DNA from: Janthinobacterium tructae
Lineage (GTDB): Bacteria; Pseudomonadota; Gammaproteobacteria; Burkholderiales; Burkholderiaceae_D
DNA length: 64,000 nt
Assembly (NCBI RefSeq): GCF_006517255.1
Contig: NZ_CP041185.1
Coordinates: forward strand, 5,952,001-6,016,000
Direction of reading: 5' to 3'
The notes beneath the pieces were generated by a model. That model was not told the origin of the DNA, ran no database searches, and saw only the letters and a program-made list of their open reading frames with translations. Positions 41,550-48,703 of the stretch are shown here, in pieces (position 1 is the stretch's first letter; each line of letters opens with the position of its first letter). The position numbers and the translations under genes were made by a program.

Positions 41550-41852
41550 ATGTTGGAAAACAATATCACCACCGTCAATAACGATGTCAAAACCCTGGTC
41601 AAGGATGCGCAAGCCCTGTTCAGCGCCGCTGCCGCCCTGACCGGCGAAAAAGCCGATGAAGTGCGCGTCAAGGGCATGAAAACCCTGGACGCCGCCCTGG
41701 CCAAGGCGCACGAAGCGCAAGCATCGGCCATCGTTGCCACCAAGCAGCTCGCCTCCCAGGCGGACGGTTATGTCAAGGAAAACCCATGGCGCACGGTGGC
41801 CGTCGCCGCTGGCGTCGGCGTGCTGGTCGGCTTCATCCTGGGCCGCAAGTAA
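41550..41852 (+). CDS. DUF883/ElaB-YqjD-family protein
   Basis: A 100-aa protein with a helical N-terminal part (ITTVNNDVKTLVKDAQALFSAAAALTGEKADEVRVKGMKTLDAAL) and a single C-terminal membrane helix ending in GRK: NPWRTVAVAAGVGVLVGFILGRK. This is the ElaB/YqjD/YgaM pattern; the E. coli members are tail-anchored stationary-phase proteins that can bind ribosomes. The SD AAGGAG is eight bases upstream. It heads a three-gene unit with YqjE- and YqjK-like proteins, the same order as in enterics, which strengthens the assignment. Confidence 0.9.
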   Translation: MLENNITTVNNDVKTLVKDAQALFSAAAALTGEKADEVRVKGMKTLDAALAKAHEAQASAIVATKQLASQADGYVKENPWRTVAVAAGVGVLVGFILGRK

Positions 41853-41870
41853 TCCACTGTCAGGAGCGAT

Positions 41871-42257
41871 ATGGACAAGTCTGCTTCGTCTCACCAGGGG
41901 CCGGGATTGATCGGCTCGGTCGCCGGCCTGGCCAAGAACGCCGTCGGACTGATGTTGTCGCGGCTGGAGCTGGCCACCATCGAACTGTCGGAAGTGCGCA
42001 ATCACATGCTGCAGCTGGTGGTCATTTTCGCGCTGGCGACGGTGGCGGGCTTGTTTGCCATCGCTTACGGCAGCGTGCTGATCGTTTTCCTGGCCTGGGA
42101 TAGCCTGGGCTGGAAGATCCTGGCGATCATGACGGTCGTGTTCGTACTGCTGGCCATCGCCCTGGTCATGTATGCGCGCGCCATGCTGCGTCAAGGAAAG
42201 TTGTCCATGCCCGCCACCATGGCGGAATTGAAGGCCGACCGCGACATGCTGATGTAA
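41871..42257 (+). CDS. yqjE: YqjE-like membrane protein ('phage holin family')
   Basis: A 128-aa inner-membrane protein with an amphipathic N-terminal helix (GSVAGLAKNAVGLMLSRLELATIELSEVRNHML) and two membrane helices (LVVIFALATVAGLFAIAYG and ILAIMTVVFVLLAIALVMYA). The pattern belongs to YqjE, which is often labelled 'phage holin family'; the genomic context is a stress operon and not a phage. It starts 18 bases after the DUF883 gene and is followed 75 bases later by the YqjK-like gene. Exact role unknown; it acts at the membrane together with the tail-anchored DUF883 protein. Confidence 0.87.
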   Translation: MDKSASSHQGPGLIGSVAGLAKNAVGLMLSRLELATIELSEVRNHMLQLVVIFALATVAGLFAIAYGSVLIVFLAWDSLGWKILAIMTVVFVLLAIALVMYARAMLRQGKLSMPATMAELKADRDMLM

Positions 42258-42332
42258 GCTGCTGGCGGGAACCACCCGGACTTGTGCCGGAACGGGGCCC
42301 GCCATGTCCAGCCTGCCTTACGAGGAGAATTC

Positions 42333-42671
42333 ATGTCGGAAAACGACAAACTGGCGGCGCAAGCCGCCCGCAAGCGCCTGCTGATCGCCCAGGGCGAAAT
42401 GTACCGTGTCGGCATCGTGCATGCGCGCGCCAACGTCGGTTATGCATTGCGTCCCGAATCGCTGTTGCAGGGCGTGGTCGAGACGGCGGTCGGCTTTGCC
42501 GGCCACCGCGTCGAGTCCTTGCTGGCGCCGGGCGGCATGCGTTTGCAAGGCGCCATGCCCTACGTGCTGACGGCGCTATCGTTCATCGGACGCAAGAAGC
42601 TGGTCAAGCCGGCCCTGGTCCTCCTGGCCGTGGCCGCCGTTGCCGCCAGCTGGCTGCGCCGCAAGCGCTGA
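42333..42671 (+). CDS. YqjK-like small protein
   Basis: A 112-aa protein in the third position of the ElaB-YqjE-YqjK unit. It begins with a charged helix (MSENDKLAAQAARKRLLIAQGEMYRVGIVHARANV), as YqjK proteins do (xxRKxxLLxxIxxQRxxL type), and ends with a short hydrophobic helix (PALVLLAVAAVAASWLRRKR). Assignment is mostly by operon position plus that N-terminal helix. ATG 42333 has GAGGAG five bases upstream. A perfect terminator 22 bases after the stop ends the operon. Confidence 0.75.
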   Translation: MSENDKLAAQAARKRLLIAQGEMYRVGIVHARANVGYALRPESLLQGVVETAVGFAGHRVESLLAPGGMRLQGAMPYVLTALSFIGRKKLVKPALVLLAVAAVAASWLRRKR

Positions 42672-42692
42672 ACGCCAGCCATGTTGCACAGG

Positions 42693-42720
42693 AACGCCGT
42701 CATTGACGGCGTTTTTTTTT
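42693..42720 (+). terminator. Rho-independent terminator of the ElaB-YqjE-YqjK operon
   Basis: AACGCCGTC and GACGGCGTT form a perfect 9-bp stem with a 3-base loop, followed by nine or more T residues. Confidence 0.95.
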
Positions 42721-42808
42721 GCCTGCACCCAAGGTCCGACACGCACTGACGCAATCCCTTACAATGATTTACGCCGCATTCCGCGCGGTGGACAGAGGGG
42801 CCATCTTG

Positions 42809-43963
42809 ATGACGAATTCGAAGACACCGATCAATCAGTTAAATCCCTCGCGCCTGCGCATCGTGCTGGTACTGCAGGGTGGCGGTGCACTGGGCGCCTA
42901 CCAGGCCGGCGTCTACCATGCGCTGCACGAACATGGCCTGGTGCCCGACTGGGTAGTGGGTACTTCGATCGGCGCCATCAATGCCGCCATTTTGGCCGGC
43001 AACAAGCACGAGGACCGGCTGGTGCGGCTGAAACAGTTCTGGCAGCGCGTGGCGCACCGCGACAGCATCGACATGAATCTGGTATCGGACCAGCAGCGCC
43101 GCTCGAACATCTGGCTGGCCACGCTCGATACGGTACTGCGCGGCGTGCCCGGCTTCTTCAAGCCGCGTTCGTTCAGCTTGTTCCCGGCAGGAATCGCCGT
43201 CAAGCCGGAAGACGCCAGCTATTACGACACGAGCGAGCTGGCCAGCACCCTCGGAGAACTGGTCGATTTCGATTACCTGAACCAGCCGGGCAGCATGCGC
43301 CTGACGGTCAACGCGCTGCGCGTCAAATGCGGCAGCCTCACCAGTTTCGACAGCCAGCAGCAACCCTTGACAGCGGACCATATCCGCGCCAGTGGCGCCT
43401 TGCCGCCGGGCTTTGCCGGTGTGCGCGTCGATGGCGACCTGTACTGGGACGGAGGTCTGTACTCAAACACGCCGCTGGAAACCGTGCTCGACGACACGCC
43501 CCACGTCGACACGCTGGTCTTCATGGTGGATTTATGGAGTTCGGAAGGCCCGGAACCGACCACCCTGGACGAAGTGCAGACGCGGCAAAAGGATGTCACC
43601 TTTGCGTCGCGCTCGAAGCGGCATATCGCCGATTATGTCAATACGCACACCTTGCAGCGCAAATTGCGCGAACTCTACGCCGGTCTGCCCGATACAAAGC
43701 ACAACCGCCAGCAGACGGAAGAGCTGGTAGCGCTGGGCTGCGACAGCACCATGCACATCGTGCGCCTGCCGTACGCGGGGCGCGACTGGCACATGGCGGC
43801 CAAGGACATCAATTTCTCCAGGGGCTCCATCGAGTGGCGCTGGGAGCAGGGCTACCAGGACGCCTTGCGCGCCATCAAGGCGGCCGGTTGGCTGGCTTTT
43901 GTTACGCAAGACACGCCGCTGGTGGTGCACGAGCTACCACCCTACGAGCGCGACGCCGCTTAG
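42809..43963 (+). CDS. Patatin-like phospholipase with DUF3734 tail
   Basis: Cytoplasmic or membrane-associated lipid acyl hydrolase of 384 aa. The oxyanion-hole motif QGGGALGAYQAGV (23-35), the nucleophile elbow GTSIGA (51-56, Ser53) and the catalytic aspartate in YWDGGLYSN form a complete Ser-Asp dyad. The C-terminal third (SSEGPEPTTLDEVQTRQKDVTFASRSKRHI...) matches DUF3734, found in bacterial patatins linked to polyhydroxyalkanoate metabolism. ATG 42809 is chosen for GAGGGG eight bases upstream; an in-frame ATG at 42764 lacks an SD. It stands alone after a terminator, and repeat copy 4 starts one base after its stop. Confidence 0.9.
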   Translation: MTNSKTPINQLNPSRLRIVLVLQGGGALGAYQAGVYHALHEHGLVPDWVVGTSIGAINAAILAGNKHEDRLVRLKQFWQRVAHRDSIDMNLVSDQQRRSNIWLATLDTVLRGVPGFFKPRSFSLFPAGIAVKPEDASYYDTSELASTLGELVDFDYLNQPGSMRLTVNALRVKCGSLTSFDSQQQPLTADHIRASGALPPGFAGVRVDGDLYWDGGLYSNTPLETVLDDTPHVDTLVFMVDLWSSEGPEPTTLDEVQTRQKDVTFASRSKRHIADYVNTHTLQRKLRELYAGLPDTKHNRQQTEELVALGCDSTMHIVRLPYAGRDWHMAAKDINFSRGSIEWRWEQGYQDALRAIKAAGWLAFVTQDTPLVVHELPPYERDAA

Positions 43964-43964
43964 T

Positions 43965-44097
43965 GACGCCTGTCAAAACCTGCTGCGCGTCGGTATAGGC
44001 GGCCTGCGATGCTCACCGGCTCGGCGCCCCCGTACAGAGTACGGTTGCGCTTCTTAGCCAGCTCTCCCTTCCGCTCGCGACGGTTTTGTCAGGCGTT
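43965..44097 (-). repeat. Intergenic ~120-bp repeat, copy 4
   Basis: Same orientation as copy 3. Terminal arms ACGCCTGTCAAAACC and GGTTTTGTCAGGCGT are almost perfect inverted repeats. Read in the orientation of copies 1 and 2, the inner stem is CCGTAC-TCT-GTACGG and is followed by a 14-base insertion that contains the module also seen in copy 1 (here at 44018-44033). It begins one base after the patatin stop codon. Confidence 0.9.
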
Positions 44098-44130
44098 GCA
44101 GTTTGTCTGGCGTCGCAACAGCACGGCGCA

Positions 44131-44433
44131 TCACTGCGGATGGGCTGCCTCGCGCAGTTTTTCCGCATGTGCCATGTCTTGCCGGTAAGTGTCTTGTGCA
44201 TCTTTCAGGCAGCTGGCGCGCGTGGCGGAGGGTTCCGAACGACACGCTTTTTTGGCCTCGCCCAGGGCGGCGGCGATTTCCTTGCGCAGGGTGCGCAGCT
44301 GGGCTTGCGCCGTGCTGTCTTCCTGGTACCAGCGTTGCGGGTCGCCCGGCTGCGGCGTGGCCGTCTGGGCCAAGGCCAGTGGCGCCAGGCTGCAGGCGAA
44401 CACGGTGGCCAAGAGTGTGTTGTGGATAGTCAT
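44131..44433 (-). CDS. Small secreted CX10C-motif protein
   Basis: A 100-aa exported protein. The signal peptide (LLATVFACSLAPLALAQ) precedes a helical body, STAQAQLRTLRKEIAAALGEAKKACRSEPSATRASCLKDAQDTYRQDMAHAEKLREA. A single CX10C pair (C64, C75) within an Ala-rich helical hairpin is the same motif repeated three times in the protein at 45413-45967. Function unknown; a disulfide-locked helical hairpin in the periplasm is inferred. The SD AAGGAGG lies seven bases before the ATG. It follows the DUF3309 gene on the same strand, with a terminator hairpin between. Confidence 0.78.
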   Translation of the reverse strand: MTIHNTLLATVFACSLAPLALAQTATPQPGDPQRWYQEDSTAQAQLRTLRKEIAAALGEAKKACRSEPSATRASCLKDAQDTYRQDMAHAEKLREAAHPQ

Positions 44434-44452
44434 GATATTTCCTCCTTAAAAT

Positions 44453-44479
44453 AAAAAAGGCGCCGCAGCGCCTTTTTTT
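44453..44479 (-). terminator. Terminator after the DUF3309 gene
   Basis: GGCGC and GCGCC pair around a 4-base loop, flanked by A- and T-runs on both strands; it directly overlaps the last bases of the DUF3309 stop codon. Confidence 0.8.
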
Positions 44480-44630
44480 ACAACCTGCCCGTCAGTAATA
44501 GCAGGATCAGTATCACGACGACCAGGCCAGCGATGCCGCTGGGGCCGTAACCCCAGTTGCGGCTATGCGGCCAGGTAGGCAGGACGCCGACCAGGGCGAG
44601 GATCAAGATGATCAGAATGATGGTGCCCAT
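44478..44630 (-). CDS. DUF3309-family micro membrane protein
   Basis: A 50-aa protein, MGTIILIILILALVGVLPTW then PHSRNWGYGPSG and a second helix ending LLLLTGRL. The central PTWPHSRNWGYGPSG is the invariant signature of DUF3309, and length and both helices fit. It is a common small stress-associated protein in beta- and gamma-proteobacteria with unknown role, probably within the inner membrane. AAGGAG lies six bases before the ATG. It shares a strand with the CX10C protein that follows and with the glycine-zipper protein that precedes it, 67 bases upstream. Confidence 0.92.
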   Translation of the reverse strand: MGTIILIILILALVGVLPTWPHSRNWGYGPSGIAGLVVVILILLLLTGRL

Positions 44631-44697
44631 GGCAACTCCTTGTTATCGTACGACTTATGCGGGATGGCGGACGCTTGCTGGCAAGCTACGCCGAAAA

Positions 44698-45144
44698 TTA
44701 ATAGCGGTAGACGCGGCCGTCAACGACGCGCACGCGGTTGCCCGGACGCAAGTCATTCGCGTTGTCCTGCACTACGGTGCGGTATTCGCCGTTGTCGAGG
44801 CGCACGCTGATCTGGTAAGCCTGCGCTTGCTGCCTGCGGCCTTCCACCTGGTTGCCGACTACGCCGCCGGCGACGGCACCCGCCACAGTGGCGGCCGTGC
44901 GTCCGCCGCCCGAGCCGATGGTATTGCCCAGCAGGGCGCCGGCGATGCCGCCGACCACGGCGCCGGCGCCGCTGGTTTGACCGCCACCCTGCACGATCTG
45001 GATGGAGTCGACGGTGCCGTACATGGCGGACTCAGGCTGGTTGGCCGGGTAATATTGTTGTGACTGGGTAGGGCCGGTGGCGCAACCGCTGAGTACGGCG
45101 GTGGCGGCGAGCATCAGTGCAGCCAAGGTGGCGTTGGTTTTCAT
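44698..45144 (-). CDS. Glycine-zipper 2TM-domain lipoprotein (17-kDa antigen/SlyB-like)
   Basis: A 148-aa lipoprotein. The lipobox (TAVLSGCATGP) is followed by AMYGTVDSIQIVQ, a glycine-zipper stretch (GAGAVVGGIAGALLGNTIGSGGGRTAATVAGAVAGGVVGNQVEG) and the C-terminal beta module YQISVRLDNGEYRTVVQDNANDLRPGNRVRVVDGRVYRY, all typical of SlyB/PcP-type outer-membrane lipoproteins. SlyB forms rings that stabilise the stressed outer membrane. The closest relative in this window is the protein at 35007-35669. The SD is AGGAGA. A TGTACG-N4-CGCACG palindrome lies 60 bases upstream. Confidence 0.88.
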   Translation of the reverse strand: MKTNATLAALMLAATAVLSGCATGPTQSQQYYPANQPESAMYGTVDSIQIVQGGGQTSGAGAVVGGIAGALLGNTIGSGGGRTAATVAGAVAGGVVGNQVEGRRQQAQAYQISVRLDNGEYRTVVQDNANDLRPGNRVRVVDGRVYRY

Positions 45145-45204
45145 TTTATTCTCCTGACGAGGTGAGGGTGTAGTGCCATCTTAGTCACGCCCCTGTCCTT
45201 GGTC

Positions 45205-45220
45205 TGTACGCTGCCGCACG
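45205..45220. promoter_or_regulatory. Palindrome TGTACG-CTGC-CGCACG (candidate Crp/Fnr operator)
   Basis: It lies 60 bases upstream of the SlyB-like gene start in the divergent gap shared with the CX10C-repeat gene. Confidence 0.5.
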
Positions 45221-45319
45221 CACTTATTTGCGGTCGAACTGGCATTGTGGGCTCGAGCGATCCAGCAAAACGTTGTTATTTCTCCCTGTCTGCCTTCTGC
45301 TTTCAAAATAAATTACTTG

Positions 45320-45335
45320 TGTACGGCAGCGTACA
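45320..45335. promoter_or_regulatory. Palindrome TGTACG-GCAG-CGTACA (candidate Crp/Fnr operator)
   Basis: A perfect copy, 77 bases upstream of the CX10C-repeat gene start; with the site at 45205 it gives each divergent gene its own element, 115 bases apart. Confidence 0.55.
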
Positions 45336-45412
45336 GAAGAGCGGCGACTATCCACGTAAAACGGTAGTCATGCCAAGCAGACATGCTTGGTGCCACCAGG
45401 GAGAAATACAAT

Positions 45413-45967
45413 ATGAACAAGAATAAGCTCTTCACCGCCATCGTCGTCAGCCTGGCATGCGCCGCCTGGGGCGGCCAGGCCGTGGCCGCCACGCCGGAAG
45501 CGAAAGCAGCCTACAAGGCAGCCAATGAACAGGCGGGCCTGAATTACAAGCTGGCGCATGCCGAGTGCGAAAAAATCACGGGCAACCCGAAGGATGTTTG
45601 CATCGCCGAAGCGAAGGCCGTGCGCACCTACGATGAAGCGGTGGCTCAGGCGCAATATACGAATACCCTGCGTGCCTACACCAAGGCGCGTATCAAGATT
45701 GCCGATGCCAACTACGACGTCGACCTGGCGCGCTGCAATGCGCTGACGGGCAACGACAAGGATGTCTGCGTCAAGCTGGCCAAGTCCACCAAGGTGGCGG
45801 CCCTGGCTGACGCCAAGGCAGACAAGAAAGTCATCGAAGCGCGCAGCGATGCGCGCGAAGCAAAGAGAAAAGCCGAGTACAAGGTCGCGACAGAAAAATG
45901 CGATGCATTGGCCGGCGCAGCCAAGGATGACTGTATCAAGGCTGCAAAAACCCAGTTTGGTTACTGA
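45413..45967 (+). CDS. Secreted triple CX10C-repeat protein
   Basis: A 184-aa exported protein built of three repeats. After a signal peptide (AIVVSLACAAWGGQAVAA) come units with YKLAHAECEKITGNPKDVC, YDVDLARCNALTGNDKDVC and YKVATEKCDALAGAAKDDC. The cysteine pairs are C52/C63, C108/C119 and C163/C174, each CX10C and spaced 55-56 residues, each followed by an A-K-rich helix. Disulfide-stapled helical hairpins are inferred, perhaps for metal or peroxide sensing or as a filler of the stressed periplasm. I recognise no named family. The SD GGGAGA is nine bases before the ATG. A perfect TGTACG-N4-CGTACA palindrome lies 77 bases upstream. Confidence 0.8.
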   Translation: MNKNKLFTAIVVSLACAAWGGQAVAATPEAKAAYKAANEQAGLNYKLAHAECEKITGNPKDVCIAEAKAVRTYDEAVAQAQYTNTLRAYTKARIKIADANYDVDLARCNALTGNDKDVCVKLAKSTKVAALADAKADKKVIEARSDAREAKRKAEYKVATEKCDALAGAAKDDCIKAAKTQFGY

Positions 45968-46049
45968 GCGCCATCCAGCGCGCAGTCACCACACTGGTAT
46001 AAGAAGCTCATTGTGAGCACATTGATTGACCACTTCTAAGGAAAAAACC

Positions 46050-46361
46050 ATGAAATTCACTAAATCTATCGCTACTGGCCTGTTCATCGCTTCCCTGTTC
46101 GCCGTTGCAGGTTGCGCTTCGACCCCAACCAAAGAAGGCACGGGCGAGTACATCGACGACGCGGCCATCACCACCAAAGTGAAAGCCAGCATCTTCAATG
46201 AGCCTACCCTGAAATCGACGGAAATCAACGTTGAAACCTTCAAGGGCGTGGTTCAGCTGAGCGGCTTCGTTGCCCAGCCAGCCGATGCCGCCAAAGCGGG
46301 CGAAATTACCCGTGGCGTCAAGGGTGTGAAGTCGGTGAAAAACGACATCCGCGTCAAGTAA
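46050..46361 (+). CDS. BON-domain lipoprotein
   Basis: A 103-aa lipoprotein. The lipobox (ASLFAVAGCASTP) is followed by a single BON domain: YIDDAAITTKVKASIFNEPTLKSTEINVETFKGVVQLSGFVAQPADAAKAGEITRGVKGVKSVKNDIRVK, with the invariant GVV.L.G strand. BON proteins (OsmY, DolP) bind anionic phospholipids at the inner face of the outer membrane during osmotic or envelope stress. ATG 46050 follows AAGGA. It is 72 bases before the second AI-2E gene in the same direction. A short GC hairpin at 46381-46400 without a T-run lies between. Confidence 0.9.
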   Translation: MKFTKSIATGLFIASLFAVAGCASTPTKEGTGEYIDDAAITTKVKASIFNEPTLKSTEINVETFKGVVQLSGFVAQPADAAKAGEITRGVKGVKSVKNDIRVK

Positions 46362-46433
46362 TAGCCTGACCTGCCGCAGCGGCCAGCCCCAGGGCTGGTC
46401 CTGTGGCCCTCCACCGACCGTCGCGGGAATCGC

Positions 46434-47630
46434 ATGCATATCCAGCCTACAGATACCCCGCCCGAGCCGGTGGCGGCTGTCTCCACCGAGCCTGCCGGGC
46501 CACCTCCCGGCATGCCAGGGGAGCACCTGGACGCATCCTTGCGTCTGCCGCTGCATGTCAATGCGCGCGGCCTGGCCCTGGGCATCATCGCCACCGTCAG
46601 CTTCATCTATGCGTTGCAATGGGCGCAGAAATTCCTCATTCCCGTCCTTTTCGGCATTTTTATTGCCTATACCCTCAATCCCGTCGTCGCCTGGCTGGAA
46701 AAGCTGCGCTTGCCGCGCGCCATCGGCGCTACCGCCGTGACGGCCCTGATCCTGTTCGGCTCTGTCGTCGTGATCGAGCGCGTGCAGGGCGAATTTGAAT
46801 CCATCGTGGAAGAGTTGCCGGCCGCCACACAGAAACTGTCGCGGCTGATCGCCGAGAATACGGGTGGCAAGAACAGCACCTTCCAGAAGATGCAGGCCGT
46901 GGCCAATGCCATCGAGCAAGTGGCCGCTGGCGCCGAGGCCCGCCGCAACAACCGCCGCGCCGCCGCCGCCGAGGCGCCCAACTTCAAGATCATGGACTGG
47001 GTCTGGGCCGGTTCGCTGGGCCTGGTGGGCTTTCTCAGCCAGGCGACCATGGTCATCTTCCTCGTGTTTTTCCTGCTGCTGTCGGGCGACACCTTCAAGC
47101 GCAAGCTTGTCAAGCTGACGGGACCGTCGCTGAGCCGCAAGAAGGTCACCGTGCACATCCTGGAAGACATCAATACCTCGATCCAGAACTATATGTTCAT
47201 GCTGCTCGTCACGAATGTCTTGCTGGCCGTCCTGATGTGGATCGCCCTGCGCGTGATTGGCCTGGAAAACGCGGGCGCCTGGGCCATCGTGGCCGGCTTG
47301 CTGCACATCATGCCGTATTTCGGTCCCTTGCTCATCACCATCGCCACTGGGCTGGTGGCTTTCTTACAGTTCGAATCGCTGGAAATGGTCTTGCTGGTGA
47401 CGGGCACGTCGATGGCCATCGCCACCCTGGTGGGTACCTTTGTCACCACCTGGATGACGGGCCGCATTGCCCGCATGAATCCCACGGCCGTCTTCATCAG
47501 CCTGCTGTTCTGGGGCTGGCTGTGGGGCGTCTGGGGCTTGTTGCTGGGCGTGCCCATCATCGTCATCGTGAAGGTGGTGGCCGAACGTGTGCAAGGCATG
47601 GAAGCGGTGGCCGAGCTGCTGGGTGAGTAG
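46434..47630 (+). CDS. AI-2E/PerM-family transporter, second member
   Basis: A 398-aa inner-membrane permease of the same family as the protein at 18329, though distant. The N-terminal ~45 residues are Pro-rich and cytoplasmic (TDTPPEPVAAVSTEPAGPPPGMPG). The core has ALGIIATVSFIYALQWAQKFLIPVLFGIFIAYTLNPVVAWLEK, a helical periplasmic part with many charges, and the C-terminal TLVGTFVTTWMTGRIARMNPTAVFISLLFWGWLWGVWGLLLGVPIIVIVKVV, a family hallmark. Substrate unknown. The ATG has a weak GGGA. It follows the BON gene in the island and ends in a perfect terminator. Confidence 0.88.
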   Translation: MHIQPTDTPPEPVAAVSTEPAGPPPGMPGEHLDASLRLPLHVNARGLALGIIATVSFIYALQWAQKFLIPVLFGIFIAYTLNPVVAWLEKLRLPRAIGATAVTALILFGSVVVIERVQGEFESIVEELPAATQKLSRLIAENTGGKNSTFQKMQAVANAIEQVAAGAEARRNNRRAAAAEAPNFKIMDWVWAGSLGLVGFLSQATMVIFLVFFLLLSGDTFKRKLVKLTGPSLSRKKVTVHILEDINTSIQNYMFMLLVTNVLLAVLMWIALRVIGLENAGAWAIVAGLLHIMPYFGPLLITIATGLVAFLQFESLEMVLLVTGTSMAIATLVGTFVTTWMTGRIARMNPTAVFISLLFWGWLWGVWGLLLGVPIIVIVKVVAERVQGMEAVAELLGE

Positions 47631-47644
47631 TTTTCTAGAATGCA

Positions 47645-47671
47645 AACGGCGCCCGCGGGCGCCGTTTTTAT
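47645..47671. terminator. Bidirectional terminator between AI-2E and YihY genes
   Basis: AACGGCGCC and GGCGCCGTT pair around a short GC loop and are followed by TTTTTA; A/T runs on both sides serve both converging genes. Confidence 0.9.
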
Positions 47672-47685
47672 ATGCGTCAGCCTGC

Positions 47686-48633
47686 TCAGGACTGGTGGCG
47701 TTTCAATATCTTGACTTGCACATCGCCATCGTCCGTCTTCGGCATATCCTTCATGCTGCCCAGTTGCAGGGCGAACTGGCGCGTGAATTCGGCGCCCAGG
47801 AAGAAGATTTGCGCCGAGTAATACACCCACAGCAGCAGGGCCACCAGCGAACCGGCCGCGCCATAGCTGCTGGCCACGCCGCTATTGCCGATATACACGC
47901 CAATCGCATATTTTCCCAGTGAAAACATGAAGGCCGTGCCGATGGCGCCGATCAGCACGTCGCGCCAGGACAGGCGCACGCGCGGCAGCATTTTATAGAT
48001 GACGGCAAACAGGCTGGCGATGACGGCAAAGCCGATCAGGTTCGACAAAATGGTAAACAGCACGGCCGTGTCTTTCCACACGCCTTCCCAGAAGTTGGCC
48101 AGAATGGCCATGGCGGCGTTGACTACCAGCGACACCATCAGCAGGAAGGCCAGTACCAGCACCAGGCCGAAGGACAGCAAACGCGTGCGCAGCATGTCCC
48201 AGGCGCCCGCTTCCTTCAGCGGTGGTACTTGCCAGATTTCATCGAGACTGGCTTTCAGTTCGGCAAACACGCTGGTGGCGCCAAACAGCAGAAGGGCGCT
48301 GGCGATAAGGGTGGCGATGCGGCCCTGATCATGGTTCTTCGCGCCGGCCAGCACCAGCTGGATGGCTTCGGCGCCTTGCGTGCCCAGCAAGCCTTGTAGT
48401 TGCCCCATCAGTTCACCGCGCGCGGCGGCCGGACCATAGAAAAAGCCGGCGATGGCAATCACCAGCACGAGGATGGGGGCGATGGAAAACAGGGTGTAGT
48501 AGGCGAGGGCAGCGCCCTTGCTCGAGGCGCGGTGTTCCAGCCATTCGGTGACGGAGCAGACGATGACACTGCGCATTTGCTTGCTGAACGGCACCAGGCC
48601 GGCCAGTCGGGGATAACGGGTAGAAAAATTCAT
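47686..48633 (-). CDS. YihY/BrkB-family inner-membrane protein
   Basis: A 315-aa inner-membrane protein with six helices. SKGAALAYYTLFSIAPILVLVIAIAGFFYG is the defining first helix of the YihY/virulence-factor-BrkB family (formerly called RNase BN in error), and LGKYAIGVYIGNSGVASSYGAAGSLVALLLWVYYSAQIFFLGAEFTRQ is the conserved C-terminal pair. Members are putative transporters of unknown substrate. ATG 48633 is preferred because GAAAG lies eight bases upstream; ATG 48645 adds four residues. It is downstream of, and in the same direction as, the large OmpA gene, with a terminator between. Confidence 0.9.
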   Translation of the reverse strand: MNFSTRYPRLAGLVPFSKQMRSVIVCSVTEWLEHRASSKGAALAYYTLFSIAPILVLVIAIAGFFYGPAAARGELMGQLQGLLGTQGAEAIQLVLAGAKNHDQGRIATLIASALLLFGATSVFAELKASLDEIWQVPPLKEAGAWDMLRTRLLSFGLVLVLAFLLMVSLVVNAAMAILANFWEGVWKDTAVLFTILSNLIGFAVIASLFAVIYKMLPRVRLSWRDVLIGAIGTAFMFSLGKYAIGVYIGNSGVASSYGAAGSLVALLLWVYYSAQIFFLGAEFTRQFALQLGSMKDMPKTDDGDVQVKILKRHQS

Positions 48634-48648
48634 GCTGGCTTTCAATGC

Positions 48649-48678
48649 AAAAAAGGGGCGCGAGCCCCTTTTTTTTAT
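48649..48678 (-). terminator. Terminator of the large OmpA gene
   Basis: GGGGC and GCCCC pair around a 4-base loop inside long A- and T-runs. On the minus strand it follows the OmpA stop by 26 bases and sits directly before the YihY ribosome-binding region. Confidence 0.85.
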
Positions 48679-48703
48679 TCACAAGTGGCGTACCACTGTT
48701 AGC

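Noticed and set aside
41871..42257. Phage holin or prophage remnant
   Set aside because: The gene is YqjE in the conserved ElaB-YqjE-YqjK order; no lysin, capsid or integrase gene is nearby.
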